The notes under the pieces were generated by a model. The model had not been told where the DNA came from. It worked only from the letters and a program-made list of their open reading frames with translations, and ran no database searches. A stretch of 64,000 bases of DNA from assembly GCA_023415205.1 (NCBI GenBank), contig JAEZLR010000013.1, forward strand, positions 1 to 64,000, read 5' to 3'. The stretch comes from Bacillota bacterium. Lineage in GTDB: Bacteria > Bacillota > Clostridia > DSM-8532. The translations under genes and the position numbers were made by a program. Every line of letters starts with the position of its first letter. Positions within the stretch are counted from its first letter, which is position 1. Below are positions 45,962-54,887 of this stretch, in pieces.

Positions 45962-46450
45962 GTTATCCCTCCTACCGTCTTTTCTGACAGGTCTTTTCTC
46001 AATAAAGTATTCCTTATATCCTATAATACCAGACAGATCCTTTAAGTCCTTGTGACTCTGTTACAAATCCCATAGTTTTTCCTGGTTTCAATATCTTATG
46101 ATATCATTTAGTAAGAAGTAAGGGAATCAGAGCTTATAGAGCCTCATTCCTATATTCATCCATCAGCCATCAAAGCGACTTCATTTACAGTAATATATTT
46201 TGTACAATACCTATGAAGTTTGAAATTCGGGGACATGGGTGTTGCCGGCTATTGTGAACTCCTGGAGGATATAAATTAGCGAAAATTCTTCATTCCGTAT
46301 GGCAAAGATAGTATGAGTCCCCTAGCCTTCATTTTGATTCGAGTCTTTATTACTCTATAATAATCGCAGTCATTTTGGAGAACCTCTATTTATGTTATAG
46401 TAGGGTATAGATTGGTATCTATTTTTACAGTTTGACAAAGGAGCAACACC
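45962..46450. other. 489-bp spacer with a promoter for the DUF896 gene
   Basis: The only clear signal is an extended -10 (TG-T-TATAGT, -10 at 46396-46401) with a poor -35, TTTTGG, 17 bp upstream, in front of the DUF896 gene. I found no open frame with a ribosome site, no tRNA and no repeat in the remainder. Confidence 0.45.
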
Positions 46451-46672
46451 ATGAACAATGATAAAATAGAACGGATTAATTATCTAGCAAGAAAATCCAA
46501 GAAGGAAGGGCTCACCGAAGAAGAAAGGCTTGAGCAACAGGAGCTAAGAAAGGAATATCTGGCCGATTTTAAAAGGAACCTTGCCACTACCCTGGATCAA
46601 GTGGTCCTTGTGGACGCCGAAGGAAATAGGAGAAAGCTCAATCAAAAGGGCTCCACAAACCTGCCCCAGTAA
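46451..46672 (+). CDS. DUF896 family protein (YnzC-like)
   Basis: The 73-aa protein is a helical hairpin: KIERINYLARKSKKEGLTEEE, then EQQELRKEYLADFKRNL, followed by LDQVVLVD and a charged tail. This is the UPF0291/DUF896 pattern; the Bacillus YnzC structure is a two-helix hairpin. The molecular role is not known; Bacillus relatives include SOS- and sporulation-linked genes. The ATG follows AAAGGAGCAACACC. Confidence 0.93.
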   Translation: MNNDKIERINYLARKSKKEGLTEEERLEQQELRKEYLADFKRNLATTLDQVVLVDAEGNRRKLNQKGSTNLPQ

Positions 46673-46998
46673 CAGGTTCTTCTTTCAAGGGTGCCCCTTT
46701 CCATTGTTTTTCTGGCAGAATTCATATAAAAGCTAAGCTTCCAAGGAGACAATTGATGGAAACAATAATGAGGGCCCAAACAATACCCGTCAGTTTTAAG
46801 ACACGATGGGCTACAAGAGATTGAACATTATCGCGTTATTAACGCACTTAAGATAAAGAGTCAAAGATTTAAACTTGCTGTTTTCATAAGTCTGCCTTTA
46901 AATGGATCGGTCTTTTATTTTCCGAATAGTCAAGAATGACACTATAAAGCCTTTCGCCTTATAGTGCCATTCGGTAAAATGATTATATTTTGGATACT
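46673..46998. other. Spacer with serS terminator and a 22-codon open frame
   Basis: A frame of 22 codons at 46756-46824 (plus) starts with METIMRAQ and has an AAGGAG site seven bases upstream. It may be a microprotein or chance. The right end holds the serS hairpin at 46934-46970. Nothing else is recognised. Confidence 0.35.
46934..46970 (-). terminator. Hairpin downstream of serS
   Basis: A stem AATG-CACTATAA/TTATAGTG-CATT with one mismatch encloses a short GC loop. The minus-strand tail is only weakly U-rich. Confidence 0.55.
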
Positions 46999-48288
46999 TT
47001 ACTTTTTGGGGAAGAGTCTGTCCCTTCCGCCCATCCAAGGTCTTAAAACCTCCGGAATGAGGATACTTCCGTCTTCTTGCTGATACTGTTCAACAATGGC
47101 AGGAAGGATGCGGCTGGTTGCCAAACCGGAAGCGTTCAGGGTATGGGCCAACTCTGTTTTCTTATTATCCTTACGTCTGAAACGTATGTTTCCTCTTCTG
47201 GCCTGATAATCATAAGCGTTTGAACAGGAGCTTACTTCCTTGTAATCGTTCATGCTGGGAATCCATATTTCTATATCATAGGTTTTTCCCATACCTGCGC
47301 TACAATCCTGTGCAGCGAGCTTACTCACACGGTGATGAAGGCCAAGTCCCTGTACAAGCCTTTCAGCTTTATTAACTAGCTCCTGAAGCGCATCCTCCGA
47401 TTTTTCCGGAAGGGTGTATTGGAACATTTCAACCTTGTTAAACTGATGTCCCCGGATCATGCCTCTTTCTTCTGCACGATAACTACCAGCTTCTTTTCTA
47501 TAACAGGGAGTATAGGCAAAATACTTTTTAGGCAGATCCTCCTCATTGAGGATTTCGTCCCGGTGGAAGTTTATAAGCGCTGTTTCTGCTGTGGGAAGAA
47601 GGAACTGCATTCTGTCGTTAACTTCACCTGTTTCAATTTTAAAAACATCATCGGCAAATTTGGGGAATTGTCCTGCGGTATAACCACACTGATAGGTCAA
47701 TAGATGGGGCGGAAGCATAAACTGATATCCATCCTTACTATGCTCTGAAATAAAGTAGCTGAGTAAGGCCCATTCCAAAAGCGCTCCATCCCCTGTGTAG
47801 ACCCAGAATCCGCTTCCCCCGATTTTTGCTCCACGCTCATAATCAATAAGTCCACAGGAGGTCACTAAATCCACATGATTCATAGGTGGGAATGAAAACT
47901 CAGGTTTCTGTCCAAAGGTGCGAACAACCTGATTATTTTCTTTGCCACCTGGAACAACATCATCCGCAGGAATGTTTGGCAGCGCCGAAAGAAATTGATT
48001 CATATTTTCTTCTACGCTTTTAAGCTCTTCTTCCATGACCTTGACTCTATCCGATATTTCCTTCATTTGAGTCATGAGTTGAGTAACGTCCTGACCCTGC
48101 TTTTTTAGTATCGGAATTTCAGAAGAAACCTTATTTTTTCTTGCTTTTAGCTCCTCGGATTCAGAAATAATACTTCTTCTTTTCTGATCCCAGGATAGAA
48201 GCTCCGTAAAATCCACCTCATAGAGTCTTTTTTGAAGGGCCAACCTGACCTCTTCCGGGTTATTGCGTATTCTTTGAATGTCCAGCAT
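46999..48288 (-). CDS. serS: Seryl-tRNA synthetase
   Basis: The 429-aa class II synthetase charges tRNA-Ser. It has the N-terminal coiled-coil tRNA-binding arm (about residues 30-100), motif 2 with YRAEERGMIRGHQFNKVEMF near residue 265, and motif 3 ending with LNASGLATSRILPAIVEQYQ. AGGAGT precedes the ATG. It is the last gene of the parA-parB-DUF4446-serS stretch. Confidence 0.97.
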   Translation of the reverse strand: MLDIQRIRNNPEEVRLALQKRLYEVDFTELLSWDQKRRSIISESEELKARKNKVSSEIPILKKQGQDVTQLMTQMKEISDRVKVMEEELKSVEENMNQFLSALPNIPADDVVPGGKENNQVVRTFGQKPEFSFPPMNHVDLVTSCGLIDYERGAKIGGSGFWVYTGDGALLEWALLSYFISEHSKDGYQFMLPPHLLTYQCGYTAGQFPKFADDVFKIETGEVNDRMQFLLPTAETALINFHRDEILNEEDLPKKYFAYTPCYRKEAGSYRAEERGMIRGHQFNKVEMFQYTLPEKSEDALQELVNKAERLVQGLGLHHRVSKLAAQDCSAGMGKTYDIEIWIPSMNDYKEVSSCSNAYDYQARRGNIRFRRKDNKKTELAHTLNASGLATSRILPAIVEQYQQEDGSILIPEVLRPWMGGRDRLFPKK

Positions 48289-48316
48289 AGAGATACTCCT
48301 CTCGATTAAGAAACCT

Positions 48317-48793
48317 TTATTTCATAAAGGATAGGGCTTTCGATAAAGCCTCCTTTTCTTCCTTTGACAACTCCTTTTGAGATTGTCCCCCAATCACTTC
48401 TTTAAGATACACATAAGAGTTTTCCCTGGTATAGATTCCTGTAAGCACAAAACCGTTCTTTTTATCATCAAGAGCCGCCATGGAGAAACTCATATTGTTG
48501 CCCATATTTTCAAAGGCATTATAGGAAATCATTCCCACATTACGAAGGGTGGAGGGCATACGCTTTTCTAAGTCACATAGACGGTTTTCAATATTTCCCT
48601 CCAATTCTTTTTTTACTTTATCCATTTCTTCTGAATAGGAAACCATGAGATCTTCCACATTGTTCTCACTTAGCCCCTTGATTAAACACCGGTATTTTTT
48701 TATCATACCACTTAATCTGAAATGTTCAATCATCAAAAGAATAAAACACAATAAAGTCAGACCTAAACCACCATAGACTAAATATTCTTCCAT
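48317..48793 (-). CDS. DUF4446 family protein
   Basis: From ATG 48793 (GGAGGGG site) the protein is 158 aa: one N-terminal membrane helix (residues 4-22), a coiled coil to about 85, then a conserved domain with VGMISYNAFENMGNNMSFSM, LDDKKNGFVLTGIYTREN and YVYLKEV. This is the DUF4446 pattern. The function is unknown. Genes of this family commonly lie near parB and serS in clostridia, as here. Confidence 0.88.
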   Translation of the reverse strand: MEEYLVYGGLGLTLLCFILLMIEHFRLSGMIKKYRCLIKGLSENNVEDLMVSYSEEMDKVKKELEGNIENRLCDLEKRMPSTLRNVGMISYNAFENMGNNMSFSMAALDDKKNGFVLTGIYTRENSYVYLKEVIGGQSQKELSKEEKEALSKALSFMK

Positions 48794-48964
48794 GCAACAG
48801 CCCCTCCGGGAACTCATAAGGATTTTGGCAGAATTTATTTTTATTAAAATAGTAATTATATGCTTACAGGCTCTATTTTCATTTTTAAGCTACTTTTATG
48901 TTTCAATAGGATAACATATGGCCAAGCTCGTAAAAATTAAAATAGATCAATATTATGAAGTCGA

Positions 48965-49819
48965 TTATTTTCCATTGTTTAGTAATAAATCAATAATTCT
49001 GTCAAACTCGTCGTTGGTGTAATATTCTAGTACAATCTTGCCCTTTCCTTTACCTCTTATGAGATCGATTTTTGTTCCATAGTGTGTACGCAGCTTTTCT
49101 TCGATATCTTTAATATCAGCCTCTACCTTTTTTACCGGCTTATTGATAGGATTGTTCTTTTTATCTTCTCTTGCCGCTAATCTTTCTGTTTCTCTAACAT
49201 TGAGATTTTTCTCTATAATCTCATTGGCAAGGGCTATTTGGCGGGTGGCATCATTGACTGTAATAAGGGTTCTTGCATGTCCGCTGGTGAGTCTACCATC
49301 GGAGATCATTTCTTTTACAGACGTGGCAAGGTTAAGAAGCCTGACCGAGTTGGCAATAGCTGCCCGGCTTTTTCCTACTACTCGTGCGACTTCCTCCTGA
49401 GTAAGCTCAAACTCTTCCATGAGCTTTTGATAAGCCTCTGCTTCTTCGATGGGATTTAAATCCTCTCTCTGGAGGTTTTCTATGAGCGCAATCTCCATAA
49501 CCTCCCGAGAGGAAAGCTCTTTCACTACAACAGGTATAGTTTTTAGACCAGCTAGTTTAGAAGCACGCCATCTTCTTTCTCCTGCAACAATTACATAGCG
49601 CTGACCTTCTTTTCTTACCAGAATAGGTTGAACTACACCATGATCCTTTATGGACTGAGCCAACACCTCTAATTTTTCCTGATCAAATATTTTTCGCGGT
49701 TGGTCATGGTTGGGTTCAACGTCATTTACCTTAACCTCTAGGACGCTGTTTTTTGCCTCATCAAGGGCATTTGTGGAACTGATGAGTGCATCCAAGCCTT
49801 TTCCTAAACCCTTCTTCAT
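48965..49819 (-). CDS. parB: Chromosome-partitioning protein ParB (Spo0J)
   Basis: The 284-aa protein has the CTPase/ParB-N region (VEPNHDQPRKIF; VAGERRWRASKLAGL with the GERRxRA box), the helix-turn-helix that reads parS (TQEEVARVVGKSRAAIANSVRLL) and a C-terminal dimerisation domain. It loads on parS and slides as a clamp, recruiting SMC. Its ATG directly follows the parA stop codon. Two exact parS sites lie within 1.5 kb. Confidence 0.97.
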   Translation of the reverse strand: MKKGLGKGLDALISSTNALDEAKNSVLEVKVNDVEPNHDQPRKIFDQEKLEVLAQSIKDHGVVQPILVRKEGQRYVIVAGERRWRASKLAGLKTIPVVVKELSSREVMEIALIENLQREDLNPIEEAEAYQKLMEEFELTQEEVARVVGKSRAAIANSVRLLNLATSVKEMISDGRLTSGHARTLITVNDATRQIALANEIIEKNLNVRETERLAAREDKKNNPINKPVKKVEADIKDIEEKLRTHYGTKIDLIRGKGKGKIVLEYYTNDEFDRIIDLLLNNGK

Positions 49820-50590
49820 TTATATTTCCTCCGAACTCATTATAACTTCCTCTGCTAATTCCATATAGCATTCCGAGCCCTTGGATTTATCATCATAGAG
49901 AATAATGGGAAGACCATAGCTCGGAGCCTCACTCAAGCGAACATTACGTGGAATAATCGTGCGATAAACCTTGTTTCCGAAATACTTCTTAACTTCCTCA
50001 ACCACCTGTATGGACAAATTTGTTCTGGCATCAAACATCGTCAGAACAACCCCCTCCACACGAAGGGACTTATTAAGATGCTTCTGAACAATTTTTACAG
50101 TATTCATCAGCTGGCTTAGGCCTTCAAGAGCATAATACTCGCACTGTATAGGAACAAGAATGGTATTGGCGGCTGTAAGGGAATTGATGGTCAATAGCCC
50201 CAATGATGGAGGACAATCAATAATAACATAATCATAATCATCCTTAATTTCATCAAGAGCTAATTTCAAGCGAGTTTCTCGAGAGTAGACCGAGACCAAT
50301 TCGACCTCTGCCCCAGCTAGATTTATATTTGAGGCCGACAGAAATAGATTTTTTACCTTTGTCTCTATCAAGGTATCCTTTATAGGCACTTCATTGATAA
50401 TAACATCATAGATAGAGCTTTCGACCTTGTTTTTATCGACGCCAAGACCACTGGTGGTATTTCCTTGCGGATCAATGTCAATTACAAGCACCTTTTTTTT
50501 CTTAACAGCCAGACAAGCACTTAAATTAACAGCGGTCGTCGTTTTGCCAACACCACCCTTTTGATTGGCAACTGCAATGATCTTAGCCAT
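49820..50590 (-). CDS. parA: Chromosome-partitioning ATPase ParA (Soj)
   Basis: From ATG 50590 (GATGAGGTG upstream) the protein is 256 aa. The deviant Walker A motif KGGVGKTTT is at 11-19, with switch regions DIDPQGNTTSGLG and VIIDCPPSLGLL. ParA binds DNA nonspecifically with ATP, works with ParB in origin segregation and, in Bacillus, regulates DnaA. The promoter touches a parS site, so ParB could regulate parAB. Confidence 0.97.
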   Translation of the reverse strand: MAKIIAVANQKGGVGKTTTAVNLSACLAVKKKKVLVIDIDPQGNTTSGLGVDKNKVESSIYDVIINEVPIKDTLIETKVKNLFLSASNINLAGAEVELVSVYSRETRLKLALDEIKDDYDYVIIDCPPSLGLLTINSLTAANTILVPIQCEYYALEGLSQLMNTVKIVQKHLNKSLRVEGVVLTMFDARTNLSIQVVEEVKKYFGNKVYRTIIPRNVRLSEAPSYGLPIILYDDKSKGSECYMELAEEVIMSSEEI

Positions 50591-50644
50591 AGAACACCTC
50601 ATCCGATAACGTATTGATTTGTATTTCCATTATGGAGTATTCCT

Positions 50645-50672
50645 ATTATAACATAAAAATGTGGAAAGTGAA
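50645..50672 (-). promoter_or_regulatory. parA promoter abutting parS
   Basis: On the minus strand: TTCACT (50672-50667), 16 bp, then an extended -10 TG-T-TATAAT (50650-50645). The -35 directly touches the parS site at 50673. Confidence 0.6.
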
Positions 50673-50688
50673 TGTTTCACGTGAAACA
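50673..50688. promoter_or_regulatory. parS site 1
   Basis: The sequence is TGTTTCACGTGAAACA, an exact match to the 16-bp parS consensus bound by ParB/Spo0J. It lies just upstream of the parA promoter. The surrounding 26 bp are identical to those of site 2. Confidence 0.97.
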
Positions 50689-51231
50689 AAAAAGAATAAT
50701 CCTACTGTTTAGAAATGATGACATTCTATTTATTTCTTTTCTTTTCTTTTTAATTTAGTAAAGAGTAGCTATCTGATTGAGATTATCAATTTTTCTATTA
50801 ATCTACGGATAGAATTAGAAATAAATATTCCTTTTTTATAATTTAAGTATTACTTTAAACCAGTTAATTATTTATGACAGAGGGAGTGATGGGCTTATTT
50901 TCATTGCTATAAAAAATGATGATATATAATGATGAGGTCTACAGCATCTGTATTTATTTTTTTAGTCCTCTTCTTGATTAGAATTCACTATTTCAATTTT
51001 TATTTTATATCTAGTGTTACTTTTATACTATACGTATTCTAACCTTCATATATGGCACATGTGTTTTAATTGCTTCATATATCAAACCTTTATTGAGTTC
51101 TTTTTGATTTTTATGAGGTTTCTTTATTATTAATGACCTATATTATATTGTAGTGACCTATTCCTCACTGCTTTTCTCAATTGACTATAAATCTATTAAT
51201 TTCATCTCCATCATTTCTTAAACCTTAGAAA

Positions 51232-51247
51232 TGTTTCACGTGAAACA
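51232..51247. promoter_or_regulatory. parS site 2
   Basis: An exact copy of TGTTTCACGTGAAACA, 559 bp from site 1 in the same orientation, immediately after the gyrB terminator. Confidence 0.97.
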
Positions 51248-51277
51248 AAAAAGAAGGAGTACCTAAACTCCTTCTTT
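51245..51277 (-). terminator. gyrB terminator
   Basis: An 11-bp stem, AAAGAAGGAGT/ACTCCTTCTTT, lies just after the gyrB stop. Read on the minus strand its T run enters the parS 2 site. Confidence 0.85.
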
Positions 51278-51287
51278 GGCTTACTGT

Positions 51288-53222
51288 TTATATATCGAGG
51301 TTATTAACAGTTTTAGCATACTTATGAATGAATTCTTTTCTTGGTTCTACCTTCTCACCCATCAGTACTGTGAATATTTCATCCGATAACACAGGATCCT
51401 CAACCTCAACCTTGAGGAGATTTCGAGTTTCAGGATTCATTGTAGTCTCCCACAGTTGCTCGGAGTTCATTTCGCCTAACCCTTTATAGCGTTGTATGGC
51501 AATATTGTTATCCTCTTTACGCCATTCCTTTTCCTTCATTAATTTTTGAAGCTCTCTGTCATTATAAACGTAATATTCTTCCTTACCTTTTTTGATCTTA
51601 TAAAGAGGGGGCTGAGCAATATAGATATGCCCATTATCAACCAGGGGCTTCATATATCTATAGAAGAAGGTTAATAGCAATGTGCGGATATGGGATCCAT
51701 CAACATCGGCATCGGCCATGATGATGACTTTATGATAACGTAGCCTCGAAAGATCCATGTCTTTTCCAATGCCGCTCCCCAGGGCCGTAATGACAGGACT
51801 AAGCTTTTCATTGCCGTATACTTTGTCTTCTCTCGATTTTTCAACGTTAAGCATTTTTCCCCACAGCGGAAGGATGGCCTGGAATTTACGATCCCTTCCC
51901 TGCTTTGCACTACCTCCCGCGGAGTCCCCCTCAACGATAAAAATCTCGCATTTTTCAGGGTCTTTTTCCGAGCAGTCAGCAAGCTTTCCAGGAAGTGATG
52001 TAGATTCTAAAACAGACTTTCTCTTTGTCATCTCTCTGGCTTTTCTTGCGGCCTCCCTTGCGCGGAAGGAAAGAAGGGTTTTTTCAATGACGATTTTAGC
52101 CGTCTTTGGGTTCTCCTCCAGAATATAAGTGAGCTTTTCAGTAACCACACTCTCAGTAAATGAACGAATATCTGCATTTCCAAGTTTAGTCTTAGTCTGA
52201 CCCTCAAATTGAGGGTCAGGAAGCTTGACACATATAATGGCTGTAAGACCCTCTCTAACGTCTTCACCCGATAGGTTTTTATCGCTTTCTTTTAATTGAT
52301 TGATCTTACGAGCATAATCATTAACGACCTTTGTTATAGCCGTCTTAAATCCTGTGATATGGGTGCCGCCTTCCGTAGTAGCAATATTATTGGCATAGCT
52401 GTATACATTCTCAACAAATGAGTCTGTATACTGCATGGCTACTTCAATTTCAACATCATCCTTCTTTGCACTGAAGTATATGATCTCAGGGTGGATAATT
52501 TCCTTATTCTTATTGATGTACTCGACAAAGGAACTAATACCTCCTTCATAATGAAGGACTACCTTATTTTCTTCTTCCTCGCGCTGATCGATAAGATTAA
52601 TGGTTATAGCCTTATTAAGAAAGGCCATTTCTCTAAAACGCTTCAGCAGAATATCAAAGTCATAGACGGTTTCTTCAAAGATTTCCTCGTCAGGTTTAAA
52701 GGTTGTTTTTGTTCCTTGTAGATCGGGATCACATTCCCCAACCACATCGACACCTGTTACAGGGATTCCTCTGGCATAGCGCTGCCTAAAGATTTTTCCA
52801 TCACGAATAACCTCAACCTCCATCCATTCAGACAGAGCGTTAACCACCGATGCACCAACGCCGTGCAGACCACCGGATACCTTATATCCGTCTCCACCGA
52901 ATTTTCCTCCGGCGTGGAGAACGGTATGAACAACTTCAAGAGTTGGTATCTTGAGCTTAGGGTGAATACCAGTAGGTATGCCACGACCATTGTCAATATT
53001 GGTGATACTATTGTCCTTATTGATAATGACGGTGATGGTATCACAGTGACCGGCCAGAGATTCATCAATGCTATTATCAACTATCTCATAGACCAAGTGA
53101 TGTAAGCCTCTGGATGATGTGCTTCCTATATACATACCCGGTCTTTTTCTTACAGCTTCAAGTCCTTCCAGAACTTGTATTTGATCGTCATCATAGCCTT
53201 GATGGTGATTAATTTCAGTCAT
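51288..53222 (-). CDS. gyrB: DNA gyrase subunit B
   Basis: The 644-aa ATPase subunit of gyrase drives negative supercoiling. It has the GHKL site (VYEIVDNSIDESLAG; GRGIPTGIHPKL; GGLHGVGASVVNALS), the transducer domain and the TOPRIM domain with EGDSAGGSAKQGRD and DADVDGSHIRTLLL. GGAGGATTTTACCCC precedes the ATG. It overlaps remB by 8 bp. gyrA, usually the next gene, is not here; parA follows instead. Confidence 0.98.
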   Translation of the reverse strand: MTEINHHQGYDDDQIQVLEGLEAVRKRPGMYIGSTSSRGLHHLVYEIVDNSIDESLAGHCDTITVIINKDNSITNIDNGRGIPTGIHPKLKIPTLEVVHTVLHAGGKFGGDGYKVSGGLHGVGASVVNALSEWMEVEVIRDGKIFRQRYARGIPVTGVDVVGECDPDLQGTKTTFKPDEEIFEETVYDFDILLKRFREMAFLNKAITINLIDQREEEENKVVLHYEGGISSFVEYINKNKEIIHPEIIYFSAKKDDVEIEVAMQYTDSFVENVYSYANNIATTEGGTHITGFKTAITKVVNDYARKINQLKESDKNLSGEDVREGLTAIICVKLPDPQFEGQTKTKLGNADIRSFTESVVTEKLTYILEENPKTAKIVIEKTLLSFRAREAARKAREMTKRKSVLESTSLPGKLADCSEKDPEKCEIFIVEGDSAGGSAKQGRDRKFQAILPLWGKMLNVEKSREDKVYGNEKLSPVITALGSGIGKDMDLSRLRYHKVIIMADADVDGSHIRTLLLTFFYRYMKPLVDNGHIYIAQPPLYKIKKGKEEYYVYNDRELQKLMKEKEWRKEDNNIAIQRYKGLGEMNSEQLWETTMNPETRNLLKVEVEDPVLSDEIFTVLMGEKVEPRKEFIHKYAKTVNNLDI

Positions 53223-53499
53223 GGGGTAAAATCCTCCTGTTGGGTTTGATCTTTTTTAGTGCTCTTTTATTCAATGTAGAGGATGATATGGGAGATAAAT
53301 ATACTTTATCCTTACCTTCCTCGCGAGTAATAATAAATGACTTAGGAATGTCATCTCCTATAGTTTGTATTATTCCCTTTTCTTCGCATTTTTTTAAATA
53401 TTTTCTTGTAGTCTGTGAGGTTGTTGTCCTTTCAATATCCATGATAGCGATGATATCTTTCATCAAAACTATTTCATTTGAACCAATATGAAGAAACAT
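53215..53499 (-). CDS. remB: DUF370/RemB-like regulator
   Basis: The 94-aa protein begins MFLHIGSNEIVLMKDIIAIMD, the hallmark of the RemA/RemB (DUF370) family, and lies between recF and gyrB as in Bacillus (yaaB/remB). The relative RemA is a DNA-binding activator of matrix genes in Bacillus; the role of the RemB branch is less clear. A basic C-terminal tail is present. Confidence 0.88.
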   Translation of the reverse strand: MFLHIGSNEIVLMKDIIAIMDIERTTTSQTTRKYLKKCEEKGIIQTIGDDIPKSFIITREEGKDKVYLSPISSSTLNKRALKKIKPNRRILPHD

Positions 53500-53539
53500 T
53501 AAACCACCCTATCAATTTTATTCTAGTTTTTCAGTTCGG

Positions 53540-54655
53540 TCAACTTTTGAAGGAAACGTGTCCATTCTCTACCAAAAGCTTGATAGCCCTTTTGTCCTTA
53601 ATGCCGGAATAGGGAACATCATCCGTTGCAGTTATCAAAGTCTGAACGTCATAGAGTCCATTAACCAGATATTCTTGACGATTTGTATCCAATTCAGACA
53701 TAACATCATCTAAAAGCAGCACTGGTTTTTCACCTCTGACAGACTCTACAAAAAGGAGCTCCGAAATGATGAGGGATAAAGCCAATGATCGCTGTTGCCC
53801 TTGTGAACAGTATTGCCTTGAATTCATTCCATTGAGCAATATTTCAAAATCGTCTCGGTGGGTGCCATAAAGACATTGTGAAAGGGTTATTTCCTTACAT
53901 TGCTGTCTCTCAAGCTTTTCCCTCAACTCTTTTTCTAAATCCTCAATGCTCATGGGATGATCAAAAGGGCAAAAGGTTTTATAAATTAACCGGGATTCTT
54001 CATTTCCATTGGATAGGTGCTTGATTTCTCTTTTCATATATTCATCAAGCACTTCTATTGTCTTCATTCTAGTATAGGCAATTCGGCTTCCAAAATAGGC
54101 CAATTGATCATTCCATACCGGTATAACATCCCTATATTTTTGCTCAGCCTTATTTTTCTTAAGAGCCATGGACTTATTCTTTATTATCCCGTTATATTGT
54201 TGAAGATTGTGTAGGTATTGGCGGTTTATCTGACAAAGAAGAACATCAAGAAATTTTCTTCTTTCTGCAGGAGAACCCTTGACTACTTCAAGGGTTTCAG
54301 GAGAAAAGAGTATCATATTAAGTGTTCCAAGGATATCTGAGAGCTTTCCTCTTTTGACACCATTTATTTCTGCATACCGACCGGTTTCCTTTGAATATTT
54401 GATGACAATTGTTGTCTCACGCTGGTCTATAACGGCTACAAGCTTTATTTCAAAGCATACTTGCCCATAGGTGATCAAATCATTATAATTATTGCTCCTG
54501 TGTGACTTTCCTGTGGCAGCGATATACAAGGCTTCCAGGACATTCGTTTTTCCTTGAGCATTTTTTCCATACAGAATATTGATACCTTCACCAAAGGAGA
54601 TCGCCTGACGGGCATAATTCCTAAAATTATTTAGCTCAACAGATTTTATGATCAC
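53540..54655 (-). CDS. recF: DNA replication and repair protein RecF
   Basis: The 371-aa SMC-like ATPase helps load RecA at gaps. Walker A is GKNAQGKT at 30-37, the signature region SQGQQRSLALSLIISE is near residue 280 and Walker B is PVLLLDDVMSELD. Its start overlaps the yaaA stop by 4 bp. Confidence 0.96.
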   Translation of the reverse strand: MIIKSVELNNFRNYARQAISFGEGINILYGKNAQGKTNVLEALYIAATGKSHRSNNYNDLITYGQVCFEIKLVAVIDQRETTIVIKYSKETGRYAEINGVKRGKLSDILGTLNMILFSPETLEVVKGSPAERRKFLDVLLCQINRQYLHNLQQYNGIIKNKSMALKKNKAEQKYRDVIPVWNDQLAYFGSRIAYTRMKTIEVLDEYMKREIKHLSNGNEESRLIYKTFCPFDHPMSIEDLEKELREKLERQQCKEITLSQCLYGTHRDDFEILLNGMNSRQYCSQGQQRSLALSLIISELLFVESVRGEKPVLLLDDVMSELDTNRQEYLVNGLYDVQTLITATDDVPYSGIKDKRAIKLLVENGHVSFKS

Positions 54656-54873
54656 TTGCTCTCACCGGCCTGGGTAATGTGATATTCTTTTCCCAAAACC
54701 ATGACCAAATCACCGGGTCTAAGTTTTCTCCCCCGTCTGTTTTCCTTTTCGTTATTTACAAAGATATCGTTTTCAAAGATGAACAGCCTAGCCTCTCCCC
54801 CGGAACCAACAATTTGAGAGAGCTTTAATAACTGGTCCAGCTTGATATATTCAGTAGTGATGGGGACATTCAT
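54652..54873 (-). CDS. yaaA: S4-domain RNA-binding protein YaaA
   Basis: The 73-aa protein is a single S4 RNA-binding domain: YIKLDQLLKLSQIVGSGGEA, then VFVNNE-like IFVNNEKENRRGRKLRPGD. It lies between dnaN and recF as in most Firmicutes. The role is thought to be ribosome-associated, though not settled. Confidence 0.93.
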   Translation of the reverse strand: MNVPITTEYIKLDQLLKLSQIVGSGGEARLFIFENDIFVNNEKENRRGRKLRPGDLVMVLGKEYHITQAGESK

Positions 54874-54887
54874 GGTATCAGCACCCC

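Larger units (their letters stand above)
50603..51287. other. AT-rich spacer bounded by two parS sites
   Basis: This 685-bp stretch between parA and gyrB has no open frame with a ribosome site. It is strongly AT-rich, with long pyrimidine runs. It holds two exact parS sites near its ends, the parA promoter at the left and the gyrB terminator at the right. I see no consensus DnaA box inside, so it is not an obvious second oriC segment. Confidence 0.7.

Noticed and set aside
50689..51231. Second oriC segment between the parS sites
   Set aside because: It is AT-rich but I see no DnaA box near consensus; the dnaA region is the better candidate.
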